NCBI GenBank assembly: GCA_050262155.1
Contig: CP189843.1
Location: forward strand, 186,001 to 250,000
Direction: 5' to 3'
From: Parvimonas sp000223315
GTDB lineage: Bacteria; Bacillota; Clostridia; Tissierellales; Peptoniphilaceae
DNA: 64,000 nt
Shown: piece by piece, positions 8,304 to 17,446 of the stretch
How the letters are laid out: the number at the start of each line of letters is the position of its first letter
Position numbering within the stretch: position 1 is the first letter of the stretch
Notes under the pieces: generated by a model
What the model was told of the DNA's origin: nothing
Databases searched by the model: none
What the model saw: only the letters and a program-made list of their open reading frames with translations
Program-made: the position numbers and the translations under genes

Positions 8304-8708
8304 ATGTATCTTCGATACATTTACTTTTGCTAAAGCAAAAGTATGAGATTTCTCCACTCCGTTTCACTTCGGTCGAAATGACGTATAAGGAAAAAACTTC
8401 GATTAAGAGCTAGGCGTTAAATGTAAATAAACTTAAAAAATTCAAAAAGTATAGAGATTATTTGAAAAAATTTTATAATTATTAAAAAATTTATATGAAA
8501 ATAAATATTTCACGTCATAGCAACTTGCAAAGTAATGCCCCCTAACACGTCATCTTGAGCGAAGTGTAACGAAGTCAATCTAGCCCTAACTTTGCTTGTT
8601 TACAAGCAATAGTAGGTCTGACGGGGCAATTGTATCTAAAGATACAGTTGCTCTGAAGATCTCACTACTATTATTTGTAAGCAAATAATAGTAAGTCATA
8701 TAAATGAC
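8304..8708 (+). repeat. Non-coding mosaic of perfect short hairpins with inverted repeat arms
   Basis: No gene is visible in this stretch. Two inverted arms (8346-8384 and 8547-8581) share the core of a widespread bacterial repeat (CTTCGGTCGAAATGACGT and, inverted, ACGTCATCTTGAGCGAAG). Around them are six perfect stems: 8304-8320 (7 bp), 8323-8342 (8 bp), 8592-8609 (7 bp), 8631-8646 (6 bp, extendable), 8667-8692 (11 bp) and 8695-8708 (5 bp). This looks like a degenerate MITE-like or structured intergenic repeat. I see no transposase. Confidence 0.65.
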
Positions 8709-8824
8709 TTAAAAAAATAAAACAGTTATAGCAATTTATACAAAATTCATAAAGATACTATATAATGAAATTATTATAATATACAAGATTAAGGTTCTTT
8801 TTTGTATAAATTTTTCTAATTTGT

Positions 8825-8915
8825 AAGTAAAAAAATATTTGAGAGAGTGAGAAATCACTCTCTTTTAAATTTATATAGATTAGAATTGTAACAAGTGGTA
8901 TAATAGAGTTAAATT
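8825..8915 (+). repeat. Duplicated terminator-promoter cassette, copy 2
   Basis: This is the second copy of the roughly 91-bp cassette at 5951-6041, with only a few differences. It keeps the 9-bp terminator stem (8842-8850 with 8855-8863) and TATAAT at 8899-8904. It lies just before the alpha/beta hydrolase gene. Confidence 0.85.
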
Positions 8916-8954
8916 AGAAAGATTACAAATAGTATAGACGTTAAGGAGCAAAAA

Positions 8955-9695
8955 ATGAATTTTGTTGATATTAATGAGGGTGGCGAAAAGGTAATATTAC
9001 TTATTCATCCTATGTTATCTTCTGCTGAAGGAATGAAATTTTTAATTGCTGATAATATATTAGGGGATTATAGATATATAATTCCGGACTTATCAGCACA
9101 TGGAAAGTCAAGAGAAGTATATAAGTCAGCAGAAATGGAAGCTGATAAAATAAAGAATTATTTAGTTGAAAATGGAATAGATAAGATAAATTTAGCTTTT
9201 GGAGCTTCTTTAGGTGGAGTAGTATTGTTAAATTTATTAAATAGCAAGGATATAATTGTAGATAAATGTGTTTTTGAAGGAGCTAGTTTGTGGCAAAAAG
9301 CCTATTTTTTAGATTTTCTTTTTAAGAAAATTTTTTTGAGAAAACATAAGAAAGCTCTTAAAGATAAGAATTTTGCTGTAAAAAAAATGACTGCTCTATA
9401 TGGAGCGGAATTTGGTAAAATAATGGCAGAGTCTTTTATAAGGATGGATGATGAAAGTATTGTGAATATAATTCACGACTGTTCTTTTGTAAAAATTCCA
9501 GATTTATCTAAGAATGAGCAAGAAAAGCTGATTTTTTGTTATGGTTCTAAAGAGTTTGATTATAAAGAAGCGAAGAAGGTGATACCCAAAAAACTACCTT
9601 ATGTTAAATTAAAAGTATGGGAAGGTTATGGGCATTGTGATAAAATTACAGAAGATAATTTAGAATATTGTAAATTTTTAGAAAGTCAAATATAA
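8955..9695 (+). CDS. Alpha/beta hydrolase fold protein
   Basis: The 246-residue product has the nucleophile elbow GASLGG (Ser85) and a C-terminal catalytic His227 in YGHCDK. LIHPMLSS near residue 17-24 is in the oxyanion region. There is no signal peptide. Substrate unknown; esterase, lipase or peptidase activity are all possible. AAGGAG precedes the ATG. It is flanked by the second promoter cassette and the intact DUF6176 gene, mirroring the layout of the 6-7 kb copy but with a different enzyme in the middle. Confidence 0.85.
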   Translation: MNFVDINEGGEKVILLIHPMLSSAEGMKFLIADNILGDYRYIIPDLSAHGKSREVYKSAEMEADKIKNYLVENGIDKINLAFGASLGGVVLLNLLNSKDIIVDKCVFEGASLWQKAYFLDFLFKKIFLRKHKKALKDKNFAVKKMTALYGAEFGKIMAESFIRMDDESIVNIIHDCSFVKIPDLSKNEQEKLIFCYGSKEFDYKEAKKVIPKKLPYVKLKVWEGYGHCDKITEDNLEYCKFLESQI

Positions 9696-9724
9696 AAAAA
9701 AAGTACTATTTTTTGGTGGAAAGT

Positions 9725-10084
9725 ATGAATATAGAATTATCACGATTTCGTGTAAGAAAAGGGAAGTCGGAAGTAGTAGATAAGTGGATGAATTTTTTAA
9801 ATGAAAATATGGAGGAAGTATTACTTACTTTGGACGGAGAGAAAATGTATGTAGAAACTATTTTTCGAGAAAAATGTGAAGATGAAGAGTATCTTTATTG
9901 GTATTCAATTCAGGGAGAAAATGGAAGAAGAGTGGAGGAGTCTGATTCGTGGATAGATAAAAAGCATCTTGAGTATTGGGATGAATGTATAGATAAAAAT
10001 TATCATGTTGAAATGTCAATGCAAGTTTCCATGATTCCTCATCATATAGCTAATTTGATGGGGGATGTTTCAAATGTTAAATAA
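9725..10084 (+). CDS. DUF6176 family protein
   Basis: This is the intact 119-residue copy of the duplicated gene, beginning MNIELSRFRVRKGKSEVV and rich in acidic and aromatic residues (EEYLYWYSIQGENG, HLEYWDECID). I recall the family as DUF6176, uncharacterised and widespread in Firmicutes. ATG 9725 has GGTGGA upstream; the longer TTG start at 9713 overlaps that site. The region from the ribosome site to near the end matches 7028-7387. Confidence 0.8.
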   Translation: MNIELSRFRVRKGKSEVVDKWMNFLNENMEEVLLTLDGEKMYVETIFREKCEDEEYLYWYSIQGENGRRVEESDSWIDKKHLEYWDECIDKNYHVEMSMQVSMIPHHIANLMGDVSNVK

Positions 10085-10306
10085 ATTAAAATTTAATAAG
10101 AATAGATGGAATATTTTATTTGCAATATGTAAAATTGTGCCTATTTGTTTTTAAAAAGAGTAAAGTAAAGAGTTATTTTTATTATGTTAATAATGTATTA
10201 TATATAAATAGAATTAATATTTTAACGAATTGCAAGTATAAAATGTAATCGTTATAGATTTATGGTTTTTATGTATGCATTTGAGCTAGTTTTTTTGTTA
10301 AAAACC

Positions 10307-10335
10307 TTTACAAAATAATGTAATTGATATATAAT
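10307..10335 (+). promoter_or_regulatory. Sigma-A type promoter for gltX
   Basis: TTTACA (10307-10312), a 17-bp spacer and TATAAT (10330-10335) lie 42 bp upstream of the gltX start. The rest of 10085-10377 is AT-rich and shows no other feature. Confidence 0.7.
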
Positions 10336-10377
10336 TATTATAAATATATGATATTTTTCAGGAGGTAAAAAAGAGGA

Positions 10378-11826
10378 ATGGTTAGATTACGTTTTGCACC
10401 AAGTCCAACAGGATATTTACATATAGGAGGACTTAGAACTGCACTTTATAATTATTTATATGCTAAGCAAAAAGGAGGAAAATTTTTGCTTAGAATAGAA
10501 GATACTGATAGAACTAGATATGTTGAAGGAGCTATCGAAAATTTAATTCACGAACTTAAGTGGGCGGGAGTTGAGGCGGATGAAGGTGTTTGTCTTGATG
10601 AAAATGGCAATATTACAGAAAAGGGAGATTGTGGTCCATATATTCAATCCGACAGAGTTGAAAAGGGAATTTACAATAAATATGCAGAGGAACTTATTGA
10701 AAAAGGCTATGCGTATTATTGTTTCTGTAGTAAGGAAAGACTTGACGATATAAAAAATCAACAAAAAGCTGACGGAAAAATTCCAAGATATGACGGACTT
10801 TGCAGAGGCGTTAGTATTGAAGATGCTAAAAAGAGAATTGCAAACGGCGAAAGTTATGTAATCAGATTGAAGTTACCTGAAAATAGAGATATTGTTTTTG
10901 AGGATGTTATCAAAGGCAAAATCACAATAAATACAAATGATATGGACGACCAAGTTTTAATTAAGGCTGACGGTTTTCCAACTTATCATTTCGCTGTAGT
11001 AGTTGATGATCATTTAATGGGAATTACTCATATTGTAAGAGGGGACGAATGGATTTCATCTACTCCTAAACATATTTATCTTTATGAAGCTCTAGGTTTT
11101 GAAAAACCTACTTTTGTTCATTTACCAACAGTTTTGAACAAGAGTGGTAAGAAATTATCTAAGAGAAATGACGATGCATCTGTTGAAGATTTCAGATTAA
11201 AAGGATATTTACCGGAAGCACTTATAAATTATCTTGCACTTGTAGGTTGGAGTCCTGAAACTAATGAAGAAATTTTATCTTTAGATGAAATGGTCGATCA
11301 ATTCTCTTTTGAAAGAGTTTCAAAATCAGGTGGAGTTTTTGATGTTGATAAATTGGATTGGGTTAATGCTCAATATATAAGAAAGATGGAAGTTTCAGAA
11401 CTTGCAAAACTTGTTAAACCATATTTGGTTGAAGTGGGTTTTATCAAAGAAGATATTTGCGAAAAAAGACTGGAACTTATCACAAGGACTTTTCAGGAAT
11501 CTATTTCAAGACTTCCGGAAATTGTTGAACAATCAAGATTTTTATTCGAAGATGTTGCAGTTGAACCGGATGCTTTGGAAATGAGGAATGTAGAGCATAT
11601 AGAAATTTTAAAAGAAAAAATGAAGGAGGAATTATCTCAAATTGAAGAAATGGATGAAGAGACAGCTAAGGGCTTTATGAAAAAAGTTCAAAAGGCTTCA
11701 GGTTTTAAAGGAAAAGACTTATATATGCCTGTTAGAGCATTGCTTACAGGTCAAGTTCACGGCCCTGAACTTTCAAACATTTTAGAAATTTTAGGTAAAG
11801 GAGAAATTCTAAGAAGATTGAAATAG
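10378..11826 (+). CDS. gltX: Glutamyl-tRNA synthetase
   Basis: GltX charges tRNA-Glu with glutamate using ATP. The 482-residue product has the class I signatures HIGG (residues 15-18) and KLSKR (about 259-263), RIEDTDRTR near 38, and a C-terminal anticodon-binding domain of usual length. The gatCAB operon in the same window suggests that GltX is also the non-discriminating enzyme forming Glu-tRNA-Gln for amidation, as in most Firmicutes; that is family knowledge, not shown here. A strong AGGAGG precedes the ATG. Confidence 0.97.
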   Translation: MVRLRFAPSPTGYLHIGGLRTALYNYLYAKQKGGKFLLRIEDTDRTRYVEGAIENLIHELKWAGVEADEGVCLDENGNITEKGDCGPYIQSDRVEKGIYNKYAEELIEKGYAYYCFCSKERLDDIKNQQKADGKIPRYDGLCRGVSIEDAKKRIANGESYVIRLKLPENRDIVFEDVIKGKITINTNDMDDQVLIKADGFPTYHFAVVVDDHLMGITHIVRGDEWISSTPKHIYLYEALGFEKPTFVHLPTVLNKSGKKLSKRNDDASVEDFRLKGYLPEALINYLALVGWSPETNEEILSLDEMVDQFSFERVSKSGGVFDVDKLDWVNAQYIRKMEVSELAKLVKPYLVEVGFIKEDICEKRLELITRTFQESISRLPEIVEQSRFLFEDVAVEPDALEMRNVEHIEILKEKMKEELSQIEEMDEETAKGFMKKVQKASGFKGKDLYMPVRALLTGQVHGPELSNILEILGKGEILRRLK

Positions 11827-11839
11827 GAGGCGGAGGCTT

Positions 11840-13546
11840 ATGAAAAATCTTGGAAATTGGGCAAAAAGAATCTTTGTATTTTCTTTAGTACTGCTAGGTT
11901 TGATAGTAATACCTTTCAACGATTCTTTTGCAGATACTTTTTACAAAAATAAAATAAATGTTAGGATTAACAAGGATGGAAGTGCTGACATTGAAAGTAT
12001 TATGGATTATCAACCAACGAAGGGAACAGAATACTATATCCCTTTAAGTAATCTCGGAAAAAGTGAAATAGTTAATTTCAGAGTTTCTGAATTTGATAAT
12101 GGAGAAGAAGTTCTCTATGAAAAAGTTGATTTTTGGGATTCAAATCTAAGTAGAGAAGAAAAAGCTAAAAAGTCAGGAATTGTAAAGACTGAAAAAGGTT
12201 ATGAACTCTGCTTCGGTTTTGGAGAATATCAAAGAAGAACTTTTATATTGAGATATAGAGTAACTGATTTTATAAAACTTCTAAAAGATTCAGATATGAT
12301 TTATTGGCAATTTGTAAATAAAGGACTAAGTGCCTCTCCGGGAGAAGTTAAACTTACTATTTCAAAAGAAGATGGAAAGTTTGATGAAACAAATTCTAAG
12401 ATTTGGGCTTTCGGTAATAAAGGAACAATAGTATTCTCGGAAGGAAATATAGTCTTTGACAGTATGACAGGACTAACAAGTTCAAATTATGTGACAGTTT
12501 TAGTTCAATTAAATAAAGGAGATTTCACTTCCGGAGAAACTATAGATAAAGATTTTTCATATTATCAAGATTTGGCATTTAAAGGATCCGATTATAAGAA
12601 AAAATCTGAAAATTCAAATGAAAAAAGTAGTAATAAGTTCTTCTACATTATAATAGGTATAGTTATAGCTCTTATAGTTCTTTTTAAAGTATTTGGCAAG
12701 AAAAAGAACAGAGGATATGGAATGGGAGACTTAAAGGGAGAATATTATAGAGATATTCCGGAAAAAGAATGGTGGAAATTATCTTATTTGTTGGATAATG
12801 CCGGATTTGATGGTCAAGACTCAATTATTAGAGCATTTTTCTTGAAATGGATACAAGAAAAGATATTGATTCCTGTAACTGAAGAAAAGGGACTTATCTT
12901 TAAGAAAGATGTGTTAGCTCTAAAAATTAATAGGGGTTTTACTAATAATTTTGAATCAAAAGTAGAGAGAAAATTATTCGCTATGTTTGAAGAAGCAGCC
13001 GGAGTTGACGGAATTTTACAACAAAATGAATTTTCAAAGTATTTAGAAGATACAGATCATCAAGAAGAATATGAATCACTGGAAGATGATTTGGAAGAAT
13101 TATCTTTTGAGTATGCAAGACAAAATGACCTTTTTGAAAAGAGTGATAAAGGAAAATATAGTCAGTCTTATAATGAAAAGGGTACAGAATTTTCAGGGAA
13201 ATTAGTAAAATATTATAACTATTTGAATGATTTTTCATTATTAAGTGAAAGAGAAATTTCAGAGATAAAAGTTTGGAAATATTTGTTAATTTATGCTACA
13301 CTTTATGATGTTGCGGATGTTGTTGAAAAACAATTAAAACAACTTTCTCCTGAATTGTTGAGAAATGCCGGTGTTGATTTAGATACATTGCATACAGCAG
13401 TTATTTATTCTGATGTATTCTCTACTGATTTTGCAGATGCATATGCTAGTAGTGTTGAAAAAGCTTCAGACGGTGGTGGAGGCTTTACAAGCACCGGTGG
13501 CGGAGGAGACTCTTTCGGTGGCGGAGATGGTGGTGGAACTAGATAG
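11840..13546 (+). CDS. DUF2207 domain membrane protein, copy 1
   Basis: The 568-residue product has an N-terminal signal or anchor helix (residues 9-31), an extracytoplasmic DUF2207 domain (about 32-260), a transmembrane helix near 267-285, then a cytoplasmic helical region and a Gly-rich tail (GGGGFTSTGGGG, ending GGGTR). Such proteins often sit beside LemA, as here (lemA at 15423). Function is unknown; envelope stress or membrane maintenance is suggested for relatives. It begins 13 nt after gltX with an extended GGAGGCGGAGG ribosome site and may be cotranscribed with it. Confidence 0.85.
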   Translation: MKNLGNWAKRIFVFSLVLLGLIVIPFNDSFADTFYKNKINVRINKDGSADIESIMDYQPTKGTEYYIPLSNLGKSEIVNFRVSEFDNGEEVLYEKVDFWDSNLSREEKAKKSGIVKTEKGYELCFGFGEYQRRTFILRYRVTDFIKLLKDSDMIYWQFVNKGLSASPGEVKLTISKEDGKFDETNSKIWAFGNKGTIVFSEGNIVFDSMTGLTSSNYVTVLVQLNKGDFTSGETIDKDFSYYQDLAFKGSDYKKKSENSNEKSSNKFFYIIIGIVIALIVLFKVFGKKKNRGYGMGDLKGEYYRDIPEKEWWKLSYLLDNAGFDGQDSIIRAFFLKWIQEKILIPVTEEKGLIFKKDVLALKINRGFTNNFESKVERKLFAMFEEAAGVDGILQQNEFSKYLEDTDHQEEYESLEDDLEELSFEYARQNDLFEKSDKGKYSQSYNEKGTEFSGKLVKYYNYLNDFSLLSEREISEIKVWKYLLIYATLYDVADVVEKQLKQLSPELLRNAGVDLDTLHTAVIYSDVFSTDFADAYASSVEKASDGGGGFTSTGGGGDSFGGGDGGGTR

Positions 13547-13572
13547 TTCCGGCATAATAAAAAATTAAAAAT

Positions 13573-13614
13573 TTGCAAAACTTGTAGAGCTATTTAGTAA
13601 TACAAGTTTTGCAA
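13573..13614 (+). other. Intercistronic stem-loop between the two DUF2207 genes
   Basis: TTGCAAAACTTGTA (13573-13586) pairs perfectly with TACAAGTTTTGCAA (13601-13614) around a 14-nt loop. There is no T-tract downstream, so mRNA processing or stabilisation is likelier than termination. Confidence 0.6.
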
Positions 13615-13638
13615 GTGATATATTAAGAAGGTTGGTAT

Positions 13639-15366
13639 ATGAGGCTTATGAAAATTTTTAAGAATTATTTTAAAAGATTTTTTATATTTTCTTTTATACT
13701 GCTCGGACTTTTTGTTATTCGGTCCAATAATTCTTTTGCAGATACTTTTTACAAAAATGAAATAAATGTTAGAATTAATAAGGATGGAAGTGCAGATATT
13801 GAAAGTATTATGGATTTTCAAGCCTCAAAGGGAACCGAATACTATATTCCTATTGGGAATTTAGGAACTAGTAAAATTGAGAATTTTAGAGTTTCAGAGA
13901 TTAAAGATGGAGAAGAAATTCCTTATGAAAGTTTGGAATATTGGAATACAAAGTTGAGCAGGGAACAAAAAGCGGGAAAATCAGGAGTTTTAAAAACTTC
14001 AAGTGGCTATGAACTCTGTTTTGGATTTGGAGAATATCAGAGAAAAACTTTTGTATTAAGATATAAAGTAACAAATTTTATAAAACTTTTAAATGACTCT
14101 GATATGATATTTTGGAAATTTGTAAATGACAATTTAAGTGCCGCACCAAAAGAAGTTAAAGTTACAATTTCAAAAGAAGAAGGAAAGTTTGACAATACAA
14201 ATTCTAAAATTTGGGCTTTTGGTAATAAGGGAAAAATAGAATTTATAGATGGAAGTATAGTTTTTAATAGTTTAACCGGTCTTTCAAGTTCCAACTATGT
14301 AACAGTTTTAGTTCAGTTAAATAAAGGTGAATTTACTTCAGGTGAAATTATAAATAAAGACTTTTCATATTATCAAGATATGGCATTTAAAGGCTCAAGT
14401 TATATTAAAAAGAGTAGTAGTAATAAAAATAAACAAAAACTTTATGGAATTGCTGTAAAGGCTATAGTATTTTTGCTTATAGGGATATTCGGAACTGCTA
14501 CTGCAGTCACTTCTAGTAAGAAACTTAAAGGTGGATATAAAAAGGGAGATTTCAAAGGAGAATATTATAGAGATATCCCTGAAAAAGAATGGTGGCAATT
14601 ATCTCACATTTTAAAATGTGCAGGATTTGATGGAGCAGAGTCAATAATTAGAGCATATTTTCTAAAATGGATTCAAGGAAAAGTATTGATACCTATGACT
14701 GAGGAAAAGGGCTTTATTTTTAAAAAAGAAGTTTTATCTTTAAAAATCAATAATAAAATAGATTATGATTTTGAAACAACAGTAGAGAGAAAGTTATATA
14801 CTATGGTTGTAAAAGCAGCTAGAGATGATGAAATTTTACAGGAAAATGAATTTACTGCTTATTTAAAAAAGGAAAATAATCAAAATTCTTTTAAATCTTT
14901 ACAGGAGTCTATGAAACAAGATTCTCTAAGTTATGCTAGAAAATATGATTTGCTCGAGATGAATGAGAAAGGAAAGTGGACATATAAATATAATGAAAAA
15001 GGTAAGAAATTTACTGAACATCTTATAAAATATTATAATTATTTAAAAGATTTTTCATTATTAAGCGAAAGAGAAGTTTCAGAGATAAAAGTTTGGAAAG
15101 ATTTATTGATTTATGCGACACTTTTTGATGTTGCTGATGAAGTTGAAAAACAACTAAAAAAATTATCTCCGGAATTTTTAGAAAAGTATGATGTAGATGT
15201 GAATTCATTGCATACAGCTATGCTTTACTCTCATGTATTCTCTAATAATTTCTTAGATGCTTATTCTAAAAGTGTTCAAAAATCTTCCGGAGGTGGCGGC
15301 GGATTCACAAGTATCGGAGGTGGCGGCGGCTCCTTCGGTGGCGGTTCCGGTGGAGGAACTCGATAA
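13639..15366 (+). CDS. DUF2207 domain membrane protein, copy 2
   Basis: This is a tandem paralogue of the gene at 11840, similar along its whole 575-residue length, with the same layout: signal or anchor helix, extracytoplasmic DUF2207 domain, transmembrane helix near 280-300, cytoplasmic part, and Gly-rich C-terminus (GGGGGSFGGGSGGGTR). The start could be ATG 13639 or ATG 13648; the latter aligns with the first copy (GAGGCTTATGAAAA). It sits 56 nt upstream of lemA, forming a DUF2207-DUF2207-LemA group. Function unknown. Confidence 0.85.
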   Translation: MRLMKIFKNYFKRFFIFSFILLGLFVIRSNNSFADTFYKNEINVRINKDGSADIESIMDFQASKGTEYYIPIGNLGTSKIENFRVSEIKDGEEIPYESLEYWNTKLSREQKAGKSGVLKTSSGYELCFGFGEYQRKTFVLRYKVTNFIKLLNDSDMIFWKFVNDNLSAAPKEVKVTISKEEGKFDNTNSKIWAFGNKGKIEFIDGSIVFNSLTGLSSSNYVTVLVQLNKGEFTSGEIINKDFSYYQDMAFKGSSYIKKSSSNKNKQKLYGIAVKAIVFLLIGIFGTATAVTSSKKLKGGYKKGDFKGEYYRDIPEKEWWQLSHILKCAGFDGAESIIRAYFLKWIQGKVLIPMTEEKGFIFKKEVLSLKINNKIDYDFETTVERKLYTMVVKAARDDEILQENEFTAYLKKENNQNSFKSLQESMKQDSLSYARKYDLLEMNEKGKWTYKYNEKGKKFTEHLIKYYNYLKDFSLLSEREVSEIKVWKDLLIYATLFDVADEVEKQLKKLSPEFLEKYDVDVNSLHTAMLYSHVFSNNFLDAYSKSVQKSSGGGGGFTSIGGGGGSFGGGSGGGTR

Positions 15367-15422
15367 TTGGGTATTACTATAATATAATAAAATAAAATAT
15401 ATATTTGGAAAGGAGAAAGATT

Positions 15423-15971
15423 ATGACAGCATTATATGTAATTCTCGCATTGGTAGTCGTTTTAGGATTATGGCTAATGTCAAGCTATAATAGATTAATA
15501 AGACTTAGAGAAATGGTAAAAAATGCTATGGGACAAATAGCGGCAAATGTTGAATCAAGATGGGATGCTTTAAAATCTTTGATTGAAGCAACTAAGAAGT
15601 ATTCTGCACATGAAGCTGAAACATTGGAAAAAGTAATACAAGCAAGAGGCGGAGTAAATAGTGCTAGTACTGTAAAAGATATTGAAGCAGATGACAATAT
15701 GTTTACTCAAGCACTTTCTAGACTTGCAGTTGTTGTTGAAGCATATCCTGACTTGAAGGCAAATACATTGTATCTAAATACAATGGATAAGATTGATTCT
15801 TATGAACAGGATGTAAAAAATTCCAGAATGATTTACAATGATACAGTTACTAGATTTAATAGAACTATGTTAGTATTCCCTGTAGTATTAATTTCTAGAA
15901 TGTTAGGATTCACTGAATATGAATACTTTAAAAATACTGAAGAAAAAGTAGCTCCTCCAAGTTGGGAGTAA
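15423..15971 (+). CDS. lemA: LemA family protein
   Basis: The 182-residue LemA-family protein has a short N-terminal transmembrane helix (TALYVILALVVVLGLWL) followed by a cytoplasmic or surface helical bundle with the usual YNRLIRLREMVKNAMGQI segment. ATG 15423 has AAAGGAG upstream; a TTG at 15405 overlaps that region. LemA proteins commonly neighbour DUF2207 or TPM-domain proteins, which matches the two genes before it. The biochemical role is not known. The transcript ends at the hairpin 16039-16062. Confidence 0.92.
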   Translation: MTALYVILALVVVLGLWLMSSYNRLIRLREMVKNAMGQIAANVESRWDALKSLIEATKKYSAHEAETLEKVIQARGGVNSASTVKDIEADDNMFTQALSRLAVVVEAYPDLKANTLYLNTMDKIDSYEQDVKNSRMIYNDTVTRFNRTMLVFPVVLISRMLGFTEYEYFKNTEEKVAPPSWE

Positions 15972-16038
15972 AAAGAACTTTACCCATCCACGATGCTTTG
16001 CATCGGGAGATTTCTGGGAACTTTGTTGTTTCACAATA
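15972..16038 (+). repeat. Dispersed palindromic element, degenerate copy
   Basis: This copy of the window's roughly 67-bp element (AAGAAC... CGATGCTTTGCATCG ... TTGTTTCACAATA) lies between the lemA stop and its terminator. Its outer stem and second palindrome have decayed. Confidence 0.8.
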
Positions 16039-16062
16039 AAAAGCACCCTTTTGGGTGCTTTT
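16039..16062 (+). terminator. Rho-independent terminator after lemA
   Basis: AAAAGCACCC and GGGTGCTTTT form a perfect 10-bp stem around TTTT. It directly abuts the TTGTTTCACAATA end of the repeat element. It is symmetrical enough to work in both directions. Confidence 0.9.
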
Positions 16063-16211
16063 AAAACAAACATCGACTTTAGTAAATTAACTTACAAACT
16101 ACAAAATGAGTTAAATTACTTAAAAATTAAAACATTACTAAAGATAATAAAAATCAAAATGATAAAGCTCTTAAATTACACGTTTTTTATAATAAAAGTG
16201 TTAAAAAATGT

Positions 16212-16240
16212 TTGATAAAAATTTTTTAATATGGTAAAAT
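16212..16240 (+). promoter_or_regulatory. Promoter for the first DUF1307-type lipoprotein
   Basis: TTGATA (16212-16217), a 17-bp spacer and TAAAAT (16235-16240) lie 30 bp before the start codon. The same architecture recurs at 17386-17414. Confidence 0.65.
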
Positions 16241-16270
16241 AAGTTATAAATATTTATACGGAGGTACTTT

Positions 16271-16747
16271 ATGAAAAAATTAAAAAAGATTGGTTTATCT
16301 TTAGCGATGTTATTTGTTATAGTATTAGCAACTGCTTGTTCTAGTAAAGAAGCTACTACTGTTACAAGAACTTTTGTTAGAGAAACAAATGGAGTTAAGA
16401 CAACTGTAGTTTATCATTATATCGAAAAAGAAGACAAAGTTGTTAAACAAACTAGTAAAACTGAAGGTGCATTTTCATCATTTCAAGGTCAAGATATTGA
16501 AAAGATTAAACAACAATTACAAACTTTTTCTAAACAATATCAAGGAATTAAAGGATTAAAAGAAACCCTTGAAATTACAGATGATAAATTTGTTGAAGAA
16601 GTTGAAGTAGATTATACAGATTTTGACTATGAAAAAGCAAAAAATCTTCCAGGAATGTCTTTCTCAGGAGATCCTACAAAAACTAAGGTTAGTATGGAAA
16701 AAAGTGCTGAAATGGTAATCTCACAAGGATTTAAAGAACAAAAATAA
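16271..16747 (+). CDS. DUF1307 (YehR-like) lipoprotein, copy 1
   Basis: The 158-residue product has a signal peptide and lipobox ending LATAC, so it should be a membrane-anchored lipoprotein. The remainder matches the YehR/DUF1307 pattern in style: short, Lys/Glu-rich, mixed strand and helix, with VDYTDFDYEKAK near the C-terminus. It is the first of three related genes and is closest to the third (17447). Function unknown. It has a GGAGG ribosome site. Confidence 0.8.
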   Translation: MKKLKKIGLSLAMLFVIVLATACSSKEATTVTRTFVRETNGVKTTVVYHYIEKEDKVVKQTSKTEGAFSSFQGQDIEKIKQQLQTFSKQYQGIKGLKETLEITDDKFVEEVEVDYTDFDYEKAKNLPGMSFSGDPTKTKVSMEKSAEMVISQGFKEQK

Positions 16748-16779
16748 TATTTATTGTTATGATTATAAGGAGGTAGGCT

Positions 16780-17268
16780 ATGAAAAATTTTAAAAGAATA
16801 TTTACAAGTTTTATCTTAGTTTTTTCAATTGTATTATTGGTAGCTTGTAGTGGTGGAGAAAAAAGTAAATCTTTCTACAAGTCAGAAAATGGAAGTGAAA
16901 TGACAGTAAAAGTAAAATACAAAGATGATACTGTAAATTCAATGAATATTGATGCTAAAATGTCTTATAAATCATTAGAAATAGAAAATAAAGAACAAGC
17001 AAAATTAATGTTTTCTATGTTAACTGGTGTAATAGGAAGTGTTGAAGGCGTTAAGTTTGACGTTGATTATGGTGATAGTGATGCTACTATAAAAGTTAGT
17101 ATTGACTTAAATAAAATAGATCCTGAAAAACTAAAGGCATTAGCGGGTTCTTTTGGTGGAAAAGTTTCTGAAAAATCTTCAGGAAATCTTGAAGAAGGCT
17201 TGAAGAAGATTAAAAGTTTTAAAGAAGTGGAAAAATCTCTTTTAGAAGCCGGATTTAAAGAAAAATAA
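16780..17268 (+). CDS. Small lipoprotein related to DUF1307, copy 2
   Basis: The 162-residue lipoprotein has a signal peptide with lipobox LLVAC. It shares size, layout and the FDVDYGDSDATIKVSIDLNKIDPEKLK region with its two neighbours but is the most divergent. It lies 32 nt after copy 1 with an AAGGAGG site, so the two are probably one transcript ended by the hairpin at 17281-17320. Function unknown. Confidence 0.75.
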   Translation: MKNFKRIFTSFILVFSIVLLVACSGGEKSKSFYKSENGSEMTVKVKYKDDTVNSMNIDAKMSYKSLEIENKEQAKLMFSMLTGVIGSVEGVKFDVDYGDSDATIKVSIDLNKIDPEKLKALAGSFGGKVSEKSSGNLEEGLKKIKSFKEVEKSLLEAGFKEK

Positions 17269-17280
17269 TATTATTTTAAA

Positions 17281-17320
17281 AATTACAAAGGTCAATGATA
17301 AATCATTGACCTTTGTAATT
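17281..17320 (+). terminator. Long bidirectional-type hairpin
   Basis: An 18-bp perfect stem (17281-17298 with 17303-17320) encloses the loop TAAA. Its length and A/T-rich outer pairs suit a terminator, although no long T-run follows. Confidence 0.8.
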
Positions 17321-17385
17321 GTTTAAACGGTATAATCTATGCTGTTTAAATAATTTTTTTATAGCATAATTAGATTTTAGATAAT

Positions 17386-17414
17386 TTGAAAAAATTTTTT
17401 TGATATGATAAAAT
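17386..17414 (+). promoter_or_regulatory. Promoter for the third DUF1307-type lipoprotein
   Basis: TTGAAA (17386-17391), a 17-bp spacer and TAAAAT (17409-17414) lie 32 bp before the start. Confidence 0.65.
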
Positions 17415-17446
17415 TACTTATATATATTTATTAACGGAGGAAGATT

